The notes: generated by a model not told the origin, from the letters alone. DNA of 64,000 bases from Hermatobates lingyangjiaoensis (GCA_026182355.1 JAPFBL010000238.1:372001-436000), one strand, 5' to 3'. Positions 11,373 through 23,290 are shown, counted from the first letter of the stretch. Numbers and translations are program-made.

Positions 11373-12940
11373 GCAATAATTACACAATAATTCTTAATTT
11401 TACATGATAATACAATTTTTTTTGTTAAATACACATTTTGTCGTGTTAAGTTAATGTAATAATATATAATAGAAATAATATTTCATAAATAAAATAAATA
11501 AAAGAAATTACTTTTATTAATTTATATTCCGACTAATTAATTTCATTTATATTGATTATATATTTTTCGTTTTTGAATAAATAGTTTAATACGTTTCTTT
11601 GTATGTTTAGTTGATATTTATAAAAGACACATTGATAGAAGGGGCTATTTTAAAATGACGTAATTTAGACGGCATGTGATTGGTGCACCGGTAGAGCTAA
11701 GTCATTCTAAAAAGGCGCGAATACACTCCTATTTTAATCCTCCGCGTTCTTCCTGGAACCTTTCTAACTGTTTTAACGACTCTATAATTTATTGTGTTCA
11801 CCTTTTAATTGTTTTAATAATACTTCAAATAGTAAGTACAAATTCCTTTTTAACTTATTTATGTATTTTAATGATTACTTAATTAGTGTAATGCTAAATA
11901 ATTATGAAGTAATGCTTATTACTTTCATAATTAGCAATTAAAATGATTTCACAAACTAGATAAACTAAACCAAAAGAAACAATACACATAAAAGATTTCA
12001 CAAAAACTTACTATTATATTTCGACAGTCTGTTAGAAAGATGTAATTTGTTTCGAACAAAACCGACTTTTATGTGTGTTATTTCTCTTGAATTATTTTCA
12101 TAAAGATATATCAAAATAATTAATTAGTTCCTCACTAATTACTGCTAAACATTTGATACTTATAACAAAGCTTTGAATAGATTTATTTTTAGTTAAGTTA
12201 TGTTATTTTAAACCTTATAGACTAAATTTGTTATAGAGAAAACAATTTAAAATACTTAACAGTAGATTATATAATTTATTACCCTAGATTTATAAAATTA
12301 AAAGTTTGTTCGTTTGTGTTTCCTATTACTTTTGAGAAATGTTTTAATCCATTTGAAAATTTGAAATGATTTAATGACATAATGTGGGATGTAAGAAGAA
12401 TAAAATTCTTATTATGTAAAAATTAAACCCTAATCAAACATATAATTTCTAATGTTTTCCATTTACACAACTTTTAAATTATATTGAAAAGCAGACTTTG
12501 AATATGATTTGAGTATGTAAAACTGGCTAATTACTGATATATTTTTTTATCAATATATATTTACAGCAATGTTATAACCGAATATAGCACAAAGGGAAAA
12601 GTTACTTATGTTTTATGTGGTCTGAAAAGCTACTGGTTGTTGACTTTTTTGTATTTATGAATCTTATTATCTTTGAGTAATATTGAATTAAGAATAATGG
12701 ACTCCTTAGTTTTATAATACTAAGCAGAATAAGGTATACATTAATTAGTATACCTTATACCTTAAGCTATACATGTACACCTTAATACTGTACATGTATA
12801 AGATTAATACTTTTCAGGATATATTACTTTATTTATTTATATATTTAATTTATTTATATTAATTTGTTTATATATGTATATTAATTTATTTCAGGATAAT
12901 AAATTTATATATTATCCTGTGATAATATCATAATAATCAT
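11373..12940. other. Anonymous intronic-looking AT-rich DNA
   Basis: No exon or repeat recognised. The open frame at 11676-11882 has no splice context. Contains TA/TTTA low-complexity runs at 12820-12920. Confidence 0.5.
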
Positions 12941-13112
12941 AGGACCACGAGTGCTGACAGACTGACGTCCCATCCCAGTCCTTGACAATGATTACTGACC
13001 TTAACAAAAAATGCAGGATGAGAATTTAGCAGTAGTGATCCTCTGGTCCAGGACTGCTAATTACGACGTGCACTGACATGCATAGAATATTCGTTGGTCT
13101 TGGATATCCATT
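12941..13112 (+). mobile_element. LINE 3'-UTR-like fragment
   Basis: CTCTGGTCCAGGACTGCTAATTACGACGTGCAC..ATTCGTTGGTC (13030-13100) matches 44325-44384, which lies downstream of a Jockey-like ORF end at 43899-44096. I infer a second, 5'-truncated copy of that LINE family; no coding part remains. Confidence 0.5.
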
Positions 13113-13482
13113 GGCTATAGTAACAAAAGTCATATTCTTCTGTAACAGATTATTTCGTAACACGATATCGTCACTTTGGCTTTACAAAAGTGTTATTACT
13201 GCTGTGGTAATATATATGATATTATATGCATCAATATGTGATATACGAAAATAAGGGCATATATTGATAAGTGAATCAATCACTTTCTGTACTACCTCCA
13301 GGAATGAAAGAGTAATATACATCTCCCATTTAGACATTTATATTATGTCTACATGGTACATTATCTACCCAAGAGGTTTGATATTATATTTAATTATAGT
13401 AAATAAGTTAAAATTGTTTTTAAAGTTACATACTATTCATAAAAGTATATGAAAATATTCATTATTAAATATAAAATCATTA

Positions 13483-13550
13483 GAATCTGGGGTTCCCGGG
13501 AAAGTTACTGAACCGAAAAGGGTTCCACATTGAAAAAAGTTTGACAAACT
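13483..13550 (-). mobile_element. hAT-like element, left end fragment
   Basis: Reverse-complemented, it begins CAGAGTTTGTCAAACTTTTTTC..GGAACCC and continues into CTTTCCCGGGAACCCC, matching the left end of the element at 33711-34624. AT-rich internal sequence to about 13430 also matches. Confidence 0.55.
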
Positions 13551-13952
13551 CTGCCTTAATACAATATCGCTTGGTAAAAATATGACGAAGAGCTCTTTTC
13601 ATAACCTTTGACTATTTTTAATCAAATTTTATCCTGAATCTGATAACTATAATTGTCGCTATAATTCAGCAAGTTGGCATAGATAAGTTGAAATAGTTCA
13701 ATTTTAATATTAATAAATTCAAATTGATTGTAAATGAGTTCGGGGAAACATTTATATGACATCCGATTCTGATTTGTGCCATTCTATTGGGTTATAACAT
13801 GTGTTTACACGATAGCCACATTATAATAAATGAAGTAACTTTACTGAGCGTCAATCAACTTGATTCTTCGGTTACTTATAGTAAAACTGAGTGTATGTGT
13901 GTCTTGGAAATGAATTATGTAGGTATGATTTTTCATTTTTTTTTTCATTATA

Positions 13953-14246
13953 TTAAATGTGTCATGATTATATACTGATAAGTAATCTATACATGCCATA
14001 TAAGATTTACTTAGGAATACGTGTTATTAAATGTGTCATGATTATATACTGATAAGTAATCTATACATCCATATAGGATTTACTTAGGAATACGTGTTAT
14101 TAAATGTGTCATGATTATATACTGATAAGTAATCTATACATATCATATAAGATTTACTTAGGAATACGTGTTATTAAATGTGTCCTGATTATATACTGAT
14201 AAGTAATCTATACATATCATATAAGATTTACTTAAGAATACGTAAC
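13953..14246 (+). repeat. Tandem repeat, four units of 73-74 bp
   Basis: Units start at 13953, 14027, 14100 and 14174 with TTAAATGTGTC and run to AAGATTTACTTAGGAATACG. They differ by a few substitutions and one-base indels. The array is followed by a non-tandem flank (ACATGTACGTACGACTGAAC..). The same units and flank recur at 16408-16660. Confidence 0.9.
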
Positions 14247-16165
14247 ATGTACGTACGACTGAACAAGCGTTATTTCACTCTGCAAAGAATAATTGTTATT
14301 TAATATAACAATTATTATTGTTATTCAATCATTATATTTATTAACCTCCAAATTGATATTAATGTTGTAATTTCATAATTACAGGTTTAGCCTTATTTTC
14401 AAATTAATTAAGTACTTTTAAGTGAGAGCAGGCTGCTAAACATGCTGTAGGGGACTCGCCAGTCCTATGTGCATTGCTTATTGCTCGCTGAACTTCGGAA
14501 AGGAAAAACTGACAGTAGAACTTCCCTGACCACGCGCCGTCACTACATCAATGGACAATGCAAATGTAAATACCTTTTGCTAAACATATTGTTATAGCCA
14601 AACAAGTAAAGAAGGTTATTTACTTCAGATATGAGAACTTTCCAAGAATATCTAACTGTTAAAATTAAGAAAATCCTAAAATAATATTAGAAAGTCAAAG
14701 AAATGAAGAATCTAAAAGAATTTCACGAAAAATAGTATTTGTTAATGTGCTGAATCATTAAAATATAGTACAACACAGTATGACAAATTTCATTGTCTAA
14801 ACTAGACTACCCGTGACCCTTTGTGTCACTCAGAAATTATAACAATAGGTATTGAAATTATTCAATGAACATAATTGACAGGGATAATTTTAATTGTTGT
14901 TTTTTTGTTATTAAGGCACGGAAACAGATTATTATATGGCCCAAGCATTTGATATGGTATTCTTAACATCATTAAAGATATATACACTGTAAGTATATTT
15001 TGCAAAATAAAAATCATTTATTTTATCATATAAATAAATAAAACATCAATTCAAGTTATATACACAATCAAATATATTTAAAAGAAACAAAACTTGTAAA
15101 TTGAAATATTCAATTTATTTACGTAACATAAAATAACATTAATGAAAGGAATGTGTCTTTATAATATTACCTTTGAACATTCGTATTTTATCTGACAATT
15201 GTGTTCAAGTTTGTTTCTAAAATTATTCATTTTTAACCTCAGTAGTTTATTTGTTAAATAAATTTATGTATAATACATTTTCACTTCTGTCATCGGCGAT
15301 CACGCAAGTCAGTGGGCTACACTAGTTCCATGCCTTTAGGTTATTACCAGTGTTTATATTACGCAAATATTAAATTAAAAATTTGTTGTTGTCGTTGCAT
15401 TTATATATAATACATTTGCACTACTGTCATCGGCGAGTACGCGTCACTTGCTACCCTGGCTCCAATTTTGGGAATATAGTGATAATTTTCTTTTATTTAA
15501 CATTATTTAGGTAATAAATAATATATATTTCATTTCAAGCCTCTATCTCCACGGGGAATGGGCGAACAAACAAATAAACTCACGAACTTTATATATGGAG
15601 ATTATAGCTATATTGCTTAATTATAGCGATGCTTTTTAGGATAACATTTACTTTTATATAACTAAAGGTCATAAAAAGACCTTTCTATCTTAAAATTTTG
15701 ACAATGTGATATTGTATTAAGGTAATATCTAATATGAAATTAAAACTTACTAGTTTCGCCAAAAGAAGGGGTTAAAATCAGTGGCCTTGTGACTTAATGC
15801 ATGAAACGTAACTTTTCCGTGTTTTATGACACCAAAAACCAATGGAAGAACTGTATGCCTACAGTATGTCAACCAATTTATCAAACGGTGACTGGCAGAG
15901 TGTTTAAACTTTTTGATTCATATAAAATAGAATCAAGGCTTGAAATAATAATCGCCTTAGTAACCATCTTAGAATTAGATTATAGTGATAGTTTTTAGTT
16001 CTACAGGTTGATCAATTAAATTAAAATTAGTTTAACAATTAATTACGTTGGTATTATAAATAAACTTTAAAATTTAACTTCTGAAAGTGGTTATGTTTAA
16101 CTTATTCAAAAGTAGCGAGCCATGCAAGGAGTTATTGTGTGGCATTTACTCATGATAGTTAAGAA
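14247..16165. other. Mostly anonymous; one diverged duplication
   Basis: ATAATACATTTTCAC..CTGTCATCGGCGA..ACGC (15270-15320) is repeated, diverged, at 15406-15445. The second ends GCTACCCTGGCTCC, which resembles the reversed SINE head. Nothing else recognisable; the frame at 15801-15998 is unsupported. Confidence 0.45.
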
Positions 16166-16397
16166 AATATATTACGTCTTTACCTCAAGGAATTTATTTT
16201 ACAAATCGTTTCGAACACTTAGTATTCATCATGACACACATCTGTCTCAGTAAGGTGATGTTCAGTGATTGAGTGTCTGTTAACTCCTCAGTCACTGAAC
16301 ACCTCTTCTGAGGCAGAGGGGAGTTCTGATGATGAACACTAAATGTTTGAAACGCAATTTAAAGTAAATTCCTTGTGGTGAAGACGTAATATATTTT
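16166..16397. mobile_element. Palindromic element, family A relative
   Basis: Outer arms AAATATATTACGTCTTTACC.. / ..GAAGACGTAATATATTT. The + arm has CTGATGA-T-GAACACTAAATGTTT-GAAACGC (16326-16354); the - arm (16208-16234) has a decayed CTGATGA block. It lies just upstream of the second 74-bp repeat array. No target duplication found. Confidence 0.75.
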
Positions 16398-16407
16398 CCT
16401 CCCTATT

Positions 16408-16660
16408 ATGTAAAGGTGTTATTAAATGTGTTCTGATTGAATACTGATAAGTAATCTATACATATATAAGATTTACTTAAGAATACGTGTTATTAAATGT
16501 GTCCTGATTATATACTGATAAGTAATCTATACATATCATATAAGATTTACTTAGGAATACGTAACATGTACGTAAGACTGAACAAGCGTTATTTCACTCT
16601 GCAAAGAATGATTGTTATTTAATATAACAAATATTATTGTTCTTCAATTATTATCTTTAT
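16408..16660 (+). repeat. Second copy of the 74-bp tandem repeat plus its flank
   Basis: Two units (starting about 16421 and 16493) are followed by ACATGTACGTAAGACTGAACAAG.. and ATTATTGTTCTTCAATTAT, matching the flank at 14243-14335. Array and flank therefore form one dispersed unit, present here with fewer tandem copies. Confidence 0.85.
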
Positions 16661-18855
16661 TAACTTTTTTAACCTTATTAAAGAAATTTTGTTGTTGTTA
16701 AAGTAATAAGGATTATAGAAATGACTAAACAGCAATGACTGAATAAATTTATCGAACGTAATAATAAATGATCAAGGTAATTGATGTATATTACTGCGGA
16801 AGCCGCGTAGACAACTTTAACCGGCAATCTTAAAGGAAAACTACTTCAGGAAAAAGGAACGAAAGAAAATGGAAATTGGAAGAATAAATGTAGTACTTGC
16901 TTGACAACTGTATGTAGTACACCTGATGTATGAAATATCTTAAGTATATTATCTTTACTAACGCGTAAACTATATGTATGTTACTCGAAAATCATAAAAA
17001 CTAATAATTTTTTTTTACAAAAAGATTTTTATTTTATTAAAAGTGGACATTAATTTTAATGTAAATCAAGGTTAAAAGAAACAAACTCGGTATATACGGA
17101 TTTTAGGAAGATGGGAGCTGTTATGGTTAGGAAGATGGTTTGGTAGGTTATGGTTGGTAGGAAGCAATGTCCATTGTTAGGAACTGACAAGACGATGAGA
17201 GTGTATTTAGAGAAAGCCTTTTAATAGTGTTTCCTTAGGAGGTTTCTAGACGAATTTGAGGCTCGTTAGTAGCAATCAATACATGAGAGGGAACAAGTCC
17301 ATTTTATTCCAAATATTATAGAACTACCAGACCTCTCCACAAAACACTCACTTGTACTATAGCTTTACAAACATTCACATCTAATATTTTTCCGATATAC
17401 TGTATATTACTAAGTAAATATATAAAAACACTTTTACTTCACTATGAGTGAAGTATAGTGATCAAGAAAAATTTTCTTGAAAATTTCAAATCAAGAATTT
17501 GAAATTTTCTGACCACTGGTTTTGGTCATACCGTTTAATTGTTAGTAATGAAATTGATTAAAGAAAAAAACAGTTCTGTAAAGGAAGATGATGTGTAATA
17601 ATTTAGAATCACAAACAAATCTTGTAATTATAATTGTTTCAAAATCGAAGATATCAGTCGATGAAAGTAAACACGAATTCCTAGATGAGTCACCGTGACA
17701 GTTCACTGGAGTTAGTTTGAGGAGCACATCAAACATCTGATAGCATATTTCTAAGAGTTCTTAGAAATACCATCAGACACTTATTAGGCTAGATAAGACT
17801 TCTAGATCACATTCGTAGAAGAAAAGATCAAAGAGTTGATTTCTCGTTTACTAAAATTTAGATATTTCCAGTTGGAAATGGATTTTCTGTAACCGTATTG
17901 TTGTATTTCCTGGCCTAAATACAATATCCGATTGGTGATACGTGAACTTTTTTAAACATCTGTAATTTTACTATAAGTTGTTTAAATTATAGTTGTTTTA
18001 GTTGTATTAGTTGTTTAAATTGAGGTGTGATTTCGATACGGCATCAAAATTTAATAAAGGTCTTTACTGTGCAAATGTAATTCTGAATTTATTTATATTA
18101 GGAAAAATCTGGATTGAATTAATCTGAAAAATAATGGTTAAAATGAAATAACTAAACGGGTTCAAGAATGAAGAAAGAAAATAGTGATTATTGACTGAGT
18201 TAGACTGGTCATTGCTTACCTGTTTTCACGGCCCTCATTTACAGGCTTTCACCATTAGCTCTGTTCTAGGGGTGGGAAGTTATCTGTTATTTACCACCCC
18301 TTTTCGTTACGGGTCAGTCGCATCAATGGGCTAGTTCTATCCTCTCAGGAGTTCTAATTTTACTTCAGTCAAAGTTTATTAGAGTAGGGATCATTAACGA
18401 GAACCTGACATTGTTTACGCTTCGAATTGACAAATTTGCACAAGATTTTATAGCACAACTACATGAAAAATGTATGTTTAGATTCAAATGTGCTGCTTTA
18501 AACACTAAAACCAAACATAAAATCCTAGAGTTACTAGCAACCTCATTCGTAACGTTACTATTCAACCATTGTTTAAACTGCATCTAGTTTAGAATAATTT
18601 GAAGATCTCACCAAAAAATTATGTATTATATCAATTATTAAATATGATGAGCTATTCGTTTGATCAAAAACAATTATTGTTGAAGCTGATATATTATTTG
18701 TAAACCATATTTAAAGAATAATGGGAATAGCTGCCATAATTTATACAATACAAAATAATTGGAATAGGACCGGGTGATTTATTTTGCAAAATATATATTC
18801 TTTATATTTCAGATCTGTGTTTACCTGACACATATAAACATGCAAGTTAACCTTC
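16661..18855. other. Anonymous AT-rich DNA
   Basis: A short inverted repeat lies at 17470-17510 (AAATTTTCTTGAAAATTTC). A moderately GC-rich patch at 18200-18350 shows no open frame or splice pair. Nothing is called. Confidence 0.5.
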
Positions 18856-19127
18856 AACCTGTTTTGACTTTATATGTGTTCCTAAGTCTTTCGGCCATAT
18901 AATCACCAAAAATGAAATCAGGCCGACTAGTTTAACGTGCTGCCCTTTCGCCACTTTAGATTACTCTAAAGTGCTCGAGGTGACCACGCGGAGGCGGGCC
19001 CACACGATACTACGGCGCGCATCAATACTTACTTCACGCATCAGTATCAGGTCAGCGTACTCAAATCGAGAAAAAAAAACGATTTGCCTGATACTTATCT
19101 TTTAACCTTACCATCAGGGAAAAGAAA
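18856..19127 (+). repeat. Dispersed repeat R1, copy 1
   Basis: AACCTGTTTTGACTTTATAT through CTTTTAACCTTACCATCAGG is closely similar to 58591-58870. Both copies hold CGCGGAGGCGGGCC and end in a poly-A/G-rich stretch. Class is undetermined: there is no clear A/B box and no terminal inverted repeat. Confidence 0.8.
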
Positions 19128-19209
19128 GGGGAGGGAGAGCTTGTATTTTGCATTATAATGGTTTTTTACGATCACCGTTTCATTACATATATCAATATAT
19201 ATATATATT

Positions 19210-19319
19210 GAGTTAGCTTCAGCTACTCAAAGAGACTACTTCTGCCCGATGACGACGACTGTCGAAATATCGTTGTGAGTCTTTTGTGTGTCTTTATTTG
19301 TTTTTCTCTTTCCTGTCTG

Positions 19320-19372
<53 letters not shown>

Positions 19373-19484
19373 TAACACATGAAAGAGAAAAAAAAAATAA
19401 AGACACACACAAAAGACTCACAACGATATTTCGACAGTCGTCGTCATCGGGTAGAAGTAGTCCTTGAGTAGCTGAAGCTAACTG
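19210..19484. mobile_element. Inverted pseudo-LTR pair, family I, joined by (TA)n
   Basis: The left arm (19210-19322) and right arm (19369-19484) are inverted copies; unusually, the (TA)n tract lies between them. The + arm has CCCGATGA-CGACGACTGTCG-AAATATCG (19246-19272) and donor-like GTGAGT (19275-19280). The - arm has CCGATGA-CGACGACTGTCG-AAATATCG. Outer ends read GTTAGCTTCAGCTACTC / GAGTAGCTGAAGCTAAC. It is close kin to family D (25225, 47513). Confidence 0.8.
19323..19368. repeat. (TA)n microsatellite
   Basis: TA dinucleotide run at the centre of the inverted pair. Confidence 0.95.
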
Positions 19485-19639
19485 AGTGGTAGGCCAAATG
19501 CAACGAACACGCGCGCACTCTGCCTGCCGCCCTAGGTAAGCTACTAACTACAGAGAGAATAATAACTAAAAGGAACAAATAAAAGCAAATAAAAATAACA
19601 GAAGGAGAAGACTAGTAAATGAAGCAATAAACAATTAAA

Positions 19640-19770
19640 AAATTAAAAAATAAAAATAAATAAAAAAAATAAAAATTAAAATTAAAAAATAATAAATAAA
19701 TAAATTCTTAAAAAAAAAAAAAAAAAATTAAAATAAATAAAAAAAAAAAAAATAAATAAATAAATACTTA
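19640..19770. repeat. A-rich low-complexity tract
   Basis: AAATAAAT/poly-A runs with almost no G or C. Confidence 0.9.
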
Positions 19771-19855
19771 AATTAACGGTACAAGTTAAGGCCAGGAGGA
19801 GAGCGAGCTTTGAGAAGACAGATAATTGCCTCCTCTGAAGCTCTTAAAGTAACCT

Positions 19856-20547
19856 ATATATATATATATATATATATAAATATTGTTAAAAGTATCGACC
19901 GTGGAATAGACACAAAAGTAAGGCTTAACGGAACTCGGTCAGTTCTTCAGGTTCAAATTAAACTGTCAATGCCAACGTTTCGGTCTTTATTTAAAACCTT
20001 TTTCATAGGCCTACAAAAACGAGGAAATATAAGAAATAATACAATCATTCAAAAATCGAACATACAGAAAAGTGCAATTAGTTACAATTAAGAAATTACA
20101 ATAGAAATTTTGACTATACGTAGGTTAGTGAGAAAACTTACAGAAGTATACATTTTGAAACAGAAAAACTAAGTATTACATTACAAATTATTTAAAAAAA
20201 AAAATAGTATGTGGATTTTAACAACAACTGTAGTCTGAATGAATACGTGACACTGAACTGAAATAACCAAGCAAGGTACCAAATTTCACCAGACAACAAA
20301 AAAGTCACTAACACAATTTTTCATCTATCAACAATGTTTAACTTAACACACCTGAATAAATACTATTTAAATTTGAAATGTCTCTTCTATAATTAATGGA
20401 TGACTGGTCCTTTCTAATATATAACATTTCCAGAGTTTTTCTTCTCTGTTCATCCATTTCTTTGGCTATTATTTTTATTTCATCAAAATCAAAATTATGT
20501 CCTTCATTAATACTGTGTTCTGCTAATGCATTGACATTAATTTTCTT

Positions 20548-20551
<4 letters not shown>
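19856..20551 (-). mobile_element. Penelope-like element copy 3, 5'-truncated, bounded by (TA)n
   Basis: Reading the - strand: (TA)n (20551-20581), then the C-terminal end of the PLE ORF (20551-20338), about 330 bp of non-coding 3' sequence, then the hairpin ATGAAAA-A-GGTTTTAAATAAAGACC-GAAACG (plus positions 19976-20007), then about 100 bp ending at a second (TA)n (19856-19878). The order coding end, hairpin block, (TA)n is shared with copies 1 and 2. It supports assigning the hairpin families to PLE pseudo-LTRs. Confidence 0.75.
20338..20551 (-). pseudogene. PLE ORF C-terminus (GIY-YIG endonuclease tail), 5'-truncated
   Basis: The - strand frame reads INVNALAEHSINEGHNF, then DFDEIKIIAKEMDEQRRK, then TLEMLYIRKDQSSIN, and ends at a TAA at 20338-20340. 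The pattern AEHS..H.FDF..IKI.A.E...RR..LE.LYI.K....IN is the conserved end of the PLE GIY-YIG endonuclease domain, the nuclease that starts target-primed reverse transcription. Reverse transcriptase and the GIY-YIG catalytic core are missing upstream, where the frame runs into (TA)n. About 70 codons survive without a stop, so decay is moderate. The assignment rests on motif recognition. Confidence 0.7.
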
Positions 20552-20582
<31 letters not shown>

Positions 20583-20584
<2 letters not shown>

Positions 20585-20747
20585 CAAACGGCAATAAGAA
20601 ATAGGAAAATAAGACTAAGATCTTTCAACCATAACAAGCGGTCTTCGGTTGTGCTTGTTACGGTTGAAAGATCTTAGCCTTATTTTCCCATTTTTTTTTT
20701 GTGGTTTGATCATTGATTGTTGTTTTACGTGTTTATGTGAAATCTTT
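20583..20747. mobile_element. Palindromic element, family J, between (TA)n tracts
   Basis: Inverted arms with TGATCAAAC..AATAAGAAATAGG on the left and GTTACGGTT-GAAAGATCTTAG..GTGGTTTGATC on the right. An internal deletion brings the arms together at GGTCTTCGGTTGTGC, removing CTGACGA from the + arm. (TA)n on both sides suggests insertion into a TA microsatellite. Confidence 0.75.
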
Positions 20748-20987
20748 ATATATATATATATATAGATAAACTACAGTAAGAAATCGGAAAAATGACTAAG
20801 ATGTGACTAAGTTGAGGACTAAGAAAAATGAAACAAACACATTTTCTTTTTGAATGATCTTATTCATTTTGCTGTTTCCTTACTGTGGTGAAAGCGTTTT
20901 ACGTGTGTTATTGTGAAATGTTGTTTTATATAATATACATACGTGATGGTTTGACTTGTTTGGATGTTAACTAAGGCTTTCTTTCAG

Positions 20988-21071
20988 GATGGTCGAAAAC
21001 CAAAGAGAAGCAGCCTGCACCTTCAGAGGTGTCTGACGCAGCTTCCACCAGTGAGGGAGCTCGCTTAGGCA
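20988..21071 (+). CDS. Internal coding exon (84 nt) of the same unrecognised host gene
   Basis: The acceptor GGCTTTCTTTCAG ends at 20987 and the donor GGCA-GTGAGT starts at 21072; both are near consensus. Joined to the exon at 11039-11098, the split codon G+GA gives Gly and the frame continues WSKTKEKQPAPSEVSD then AASTSEGARLG, with one base left (phase 1). Length 84 nt is a multiple of three and the phase matches the upstream exon. The peptide is charged, then Ser/Pro/Ala-rich, like a disordered or cytoplasmic linker. I do not recognise the protein. Local base composition is clearly richer in G+C than the flanks. The intron between the two exons would be about 9.9 kb and carries several insertions. 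Confidence 0.65.
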
Positions 21072-21637
21072 GTGAGTACCACCTATTTATCTTTCTCCTT
21101 ATCATTTTTGTTGTTCTGACTTCCACAGGAAATCTACAATTCAAATTCTTTAAAATTTATGTCTTCAAATGACTGTGAATAATTTATCTCTTTATTTCTT
21201 CAATACTATTTTAGTTTTCGATACTTCAATATTTGAAATAAAAGTGAAAAATACCAGAAACTGTGTTACATTACTGTATATACTATATTGCTTGAATGAT
21301 AACCAATATTTTCTACGTTTGAACTACGGGAAACTATAATGAGCTGACGCCATTTATTTTTTAGTAATCGGATTTTTTAAGAATATTTGTTATTAAAGAG
21401 TTACGATTTACATTCATTAGTGCATTTTTATATTTTATTTAACAAAAATGGAATAATTAAACTTAGTGGCCTTCAGGAAATAATTTATTTCTATAAATTG
21501 TTAGTGCATGCAAAAGTTATTAGGAAGTTAATATCATGTTAGAAAATTAATCATGCATTCTTCATTGAATCAGTTAATCTACAGTGTGAGATATGTGAAG
21601 GAGGTTAGTCATTCGAATTAATTGTTATTAGAGAGGA
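21072..21637. other. Anonymous intronic-looking DNA
   Basis: AT-rich, no exon or repeat recognised. Confidence 0.5.
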
Positions 21638-21639
21638 AC

Positions 21640-21725
21640 AGCGTTCCCTGTGAGCTGCGCGCATGCGCAATCGCCCGAATGCTCGTGCATGCTCTGCGCA
21701 CGACAAAACTAATCCAGTGCACAAA
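21640..21725 (+). mobile_element. Possible hAT-like terminal fragment, CG-rich
   Basis: CAGCGTTCCCTGTGAGCTG followed by GCGCGCATGCGCA stands out in AT-rich DNA. The CAG-start and TTCCCT context resemble hAT-type ends, but no opposite end was found. The palindromic GCGCATGCGC could also be a fortuitous NRF1-like site. Confidence 0.3.
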
Positions 21726-22192
21726 AAAACATACAGTCGCCAAAAAAAAAAATGTTTAACCTTTGAAAAAAAAATAAAGTAGCATTTTGAAAAGTAAAAT
21801 ACACCATTTTTCTTATGTTATCAACTTATTATAATCGTGAAATGCGCTTTTTTTCTAGTTTATTATTTTTTTAAATTGAATAGTACAGAAAATAAAATTA
21901 AGAAGTAAAAAAATTGCAAATAAAGTATTTTTAAAAAACTTCCTATAATCACTTTTGTTTTTTAGACAAGACATTTTTTAATTTCAGTGACCATATTTCA
22001 AGATCATAGAAATTACAATTTGTCTGTGATTATTCAGACGCAGGCTAAGCTTGGTGGAAGCCAAAGCCAAAATAAAACCTTATACTGGGTGCAATCTAAA
22101 CGGTAAACGTAGTTACTAGTGGTACATGTGTCTTGTAAGCGATAGCGTACGTGCATTTCTTGACGAAAGAAACAAAGGAAGGAACGAGAGTG

Positions 22193-22197
<5 letters not shown>

Positions 22198-22231
<34 letters not shown>
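22198..22231. repeat. (TA)n microsatellite
   Basis: TA run directly abutting a family J arm. Confidence 0.95.
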
Positions 22232-22233
<2 letters not shown>

Positions 22234-22350
22234 ATTTCACATAAACACGTGAAATAACAATCAATGATCAAACCACAATATAAAATGAGAAAACAAGACT
22301 AAGATCTTTCAACCGTAACAAGCAGTCTTCGTCAGAGTCAAAAACCCAAC
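22228..22350 (-). mobile_element. Family J single arm between (TA)n tracts
   Basis: AAGATTTCACATAAACACG through GTCTTCGTCAGAGTCAAAAAC matches the left arm of 11154-11357. The partner arm is missing and is replaced by TA-rich sequence (22355-22430). Confidence 0.75.
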
Positions 22351-22354
22351 TTGC

Positions 22355-22430
22355 ATATATATATATATATAATACATATATATAATACTTATATATATAT
22401 ATATATGCAAAAACTATATATATATAGTTT
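22355..22430. repeat. TA-rich microsatellite cluster
   Basis: Interrupted (TA)n and ATACATATATAATAC-type runs. Confidence 0.9.
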
Positions 22431-22843
22431 TAATCTTTGATTTCAATTTATTTAAGAATTTTTCCAGTAACCTTCCACAACAATTTTTATGTGCTACTTT
22501 GGTGGTAAAAAAAGTAACGGTCCGATGTTTTTCTGCTGTTTCATTGTTATCAGTTACTGGTCATTTCCTGAATATTCAATGACGTACTGTCTGCAACCCC
22601 TCCCTCCACCCAACTGATGTCTGACCAATCGCTTCAAGCACAGTTTGGCGTAGTGAATACATAAATAATGTAGCTTACTTATTTTTTAGTTATTCGTTTT
22701 TCGTATAGTACTCAGAATTTTTACTGATGCAATATTACAAACACGCGTTATATAATAAATTTTTATTTTAATGCAGTTCATTTTGATAAATATGGTACAA
22801 AAAGAAGACATGTGAATATCTTTGAATACTTGTTTCAATAAGC

Positions 22844-22880
22844 CTTGAGAAGGCCGAACGATTTTCGGTGAAACGTTGGA
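22844..22880 (+). other. Solitary hairpin motif, hammerhead-like core variant
   Basis: CTTGAGA-A-GGCCGAACGATTTTCGGT-GAAACGTTGG follows the shared plan (TTGANNA, stem, GAAAC). No inverted partner nearby. The family resembles the loci at 19976, 35110 and 57003 (GAAACGT.. after the stem). Confidence 0.45.
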
Positions 22881-23049
22881 TTAAAGTAATATATTATTAA
22901 TTTTGACCTAATCATCGATAACTAAATTGTTATTTTGAACAATTAGTGGTTGAAAAGGTATTGAATTACAATATTTTGGTCGTAATTTGAATAGTTGTCA
23001 ATTATGAAATGGAAAATAATTTGGTTTAAAGAAAGAAGTAATATTTGTT

Positions 23050-23290
23050 AAGTGTCGAGAGCTGTAAGGCTGTTAGAAGGGATTTAGATTAGGCAGGAGT
23101 GGGGCTGGTAGGGAGGCGGTGAAGGGTAGCCAGGGAGTATATCCGATAGGGGTAAGAGGGCAGCGGTGGAGTGCACCCTCGACTGGGGGCTCTTAGCCGA
23201 ATCGCTGACTAGCCGAGTCCCTTTAAACAAAGCCTCTCCAATGTCCTCTTAGCCCTGGCAGCGTCAGCCTACGTCTTGCTCGCATTAAAT
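23050..23290. other. GC-rich patch of unknown nature
   Basis: About 240 bp (GGGAGGCGG.., CCCTCGACTGGGGGC.., GCCCTGGCAGCG..) is much richer in G+C than its flanks, but has no open frame or splice pair. It lies just upstream of PLE copy 1 and may belong to it or to another repeat. Confidence 0.35.

Noticed and set aside
18856..18920. 5S rRNA-derived head in repeat R1
   Set aside because: GGCCATATAACCACC in the 58.6-kb copy recalls the 5S rRNA 5' part, but the internal promoter region of 5S rRNA is absent, so the resemblance is probably chance.
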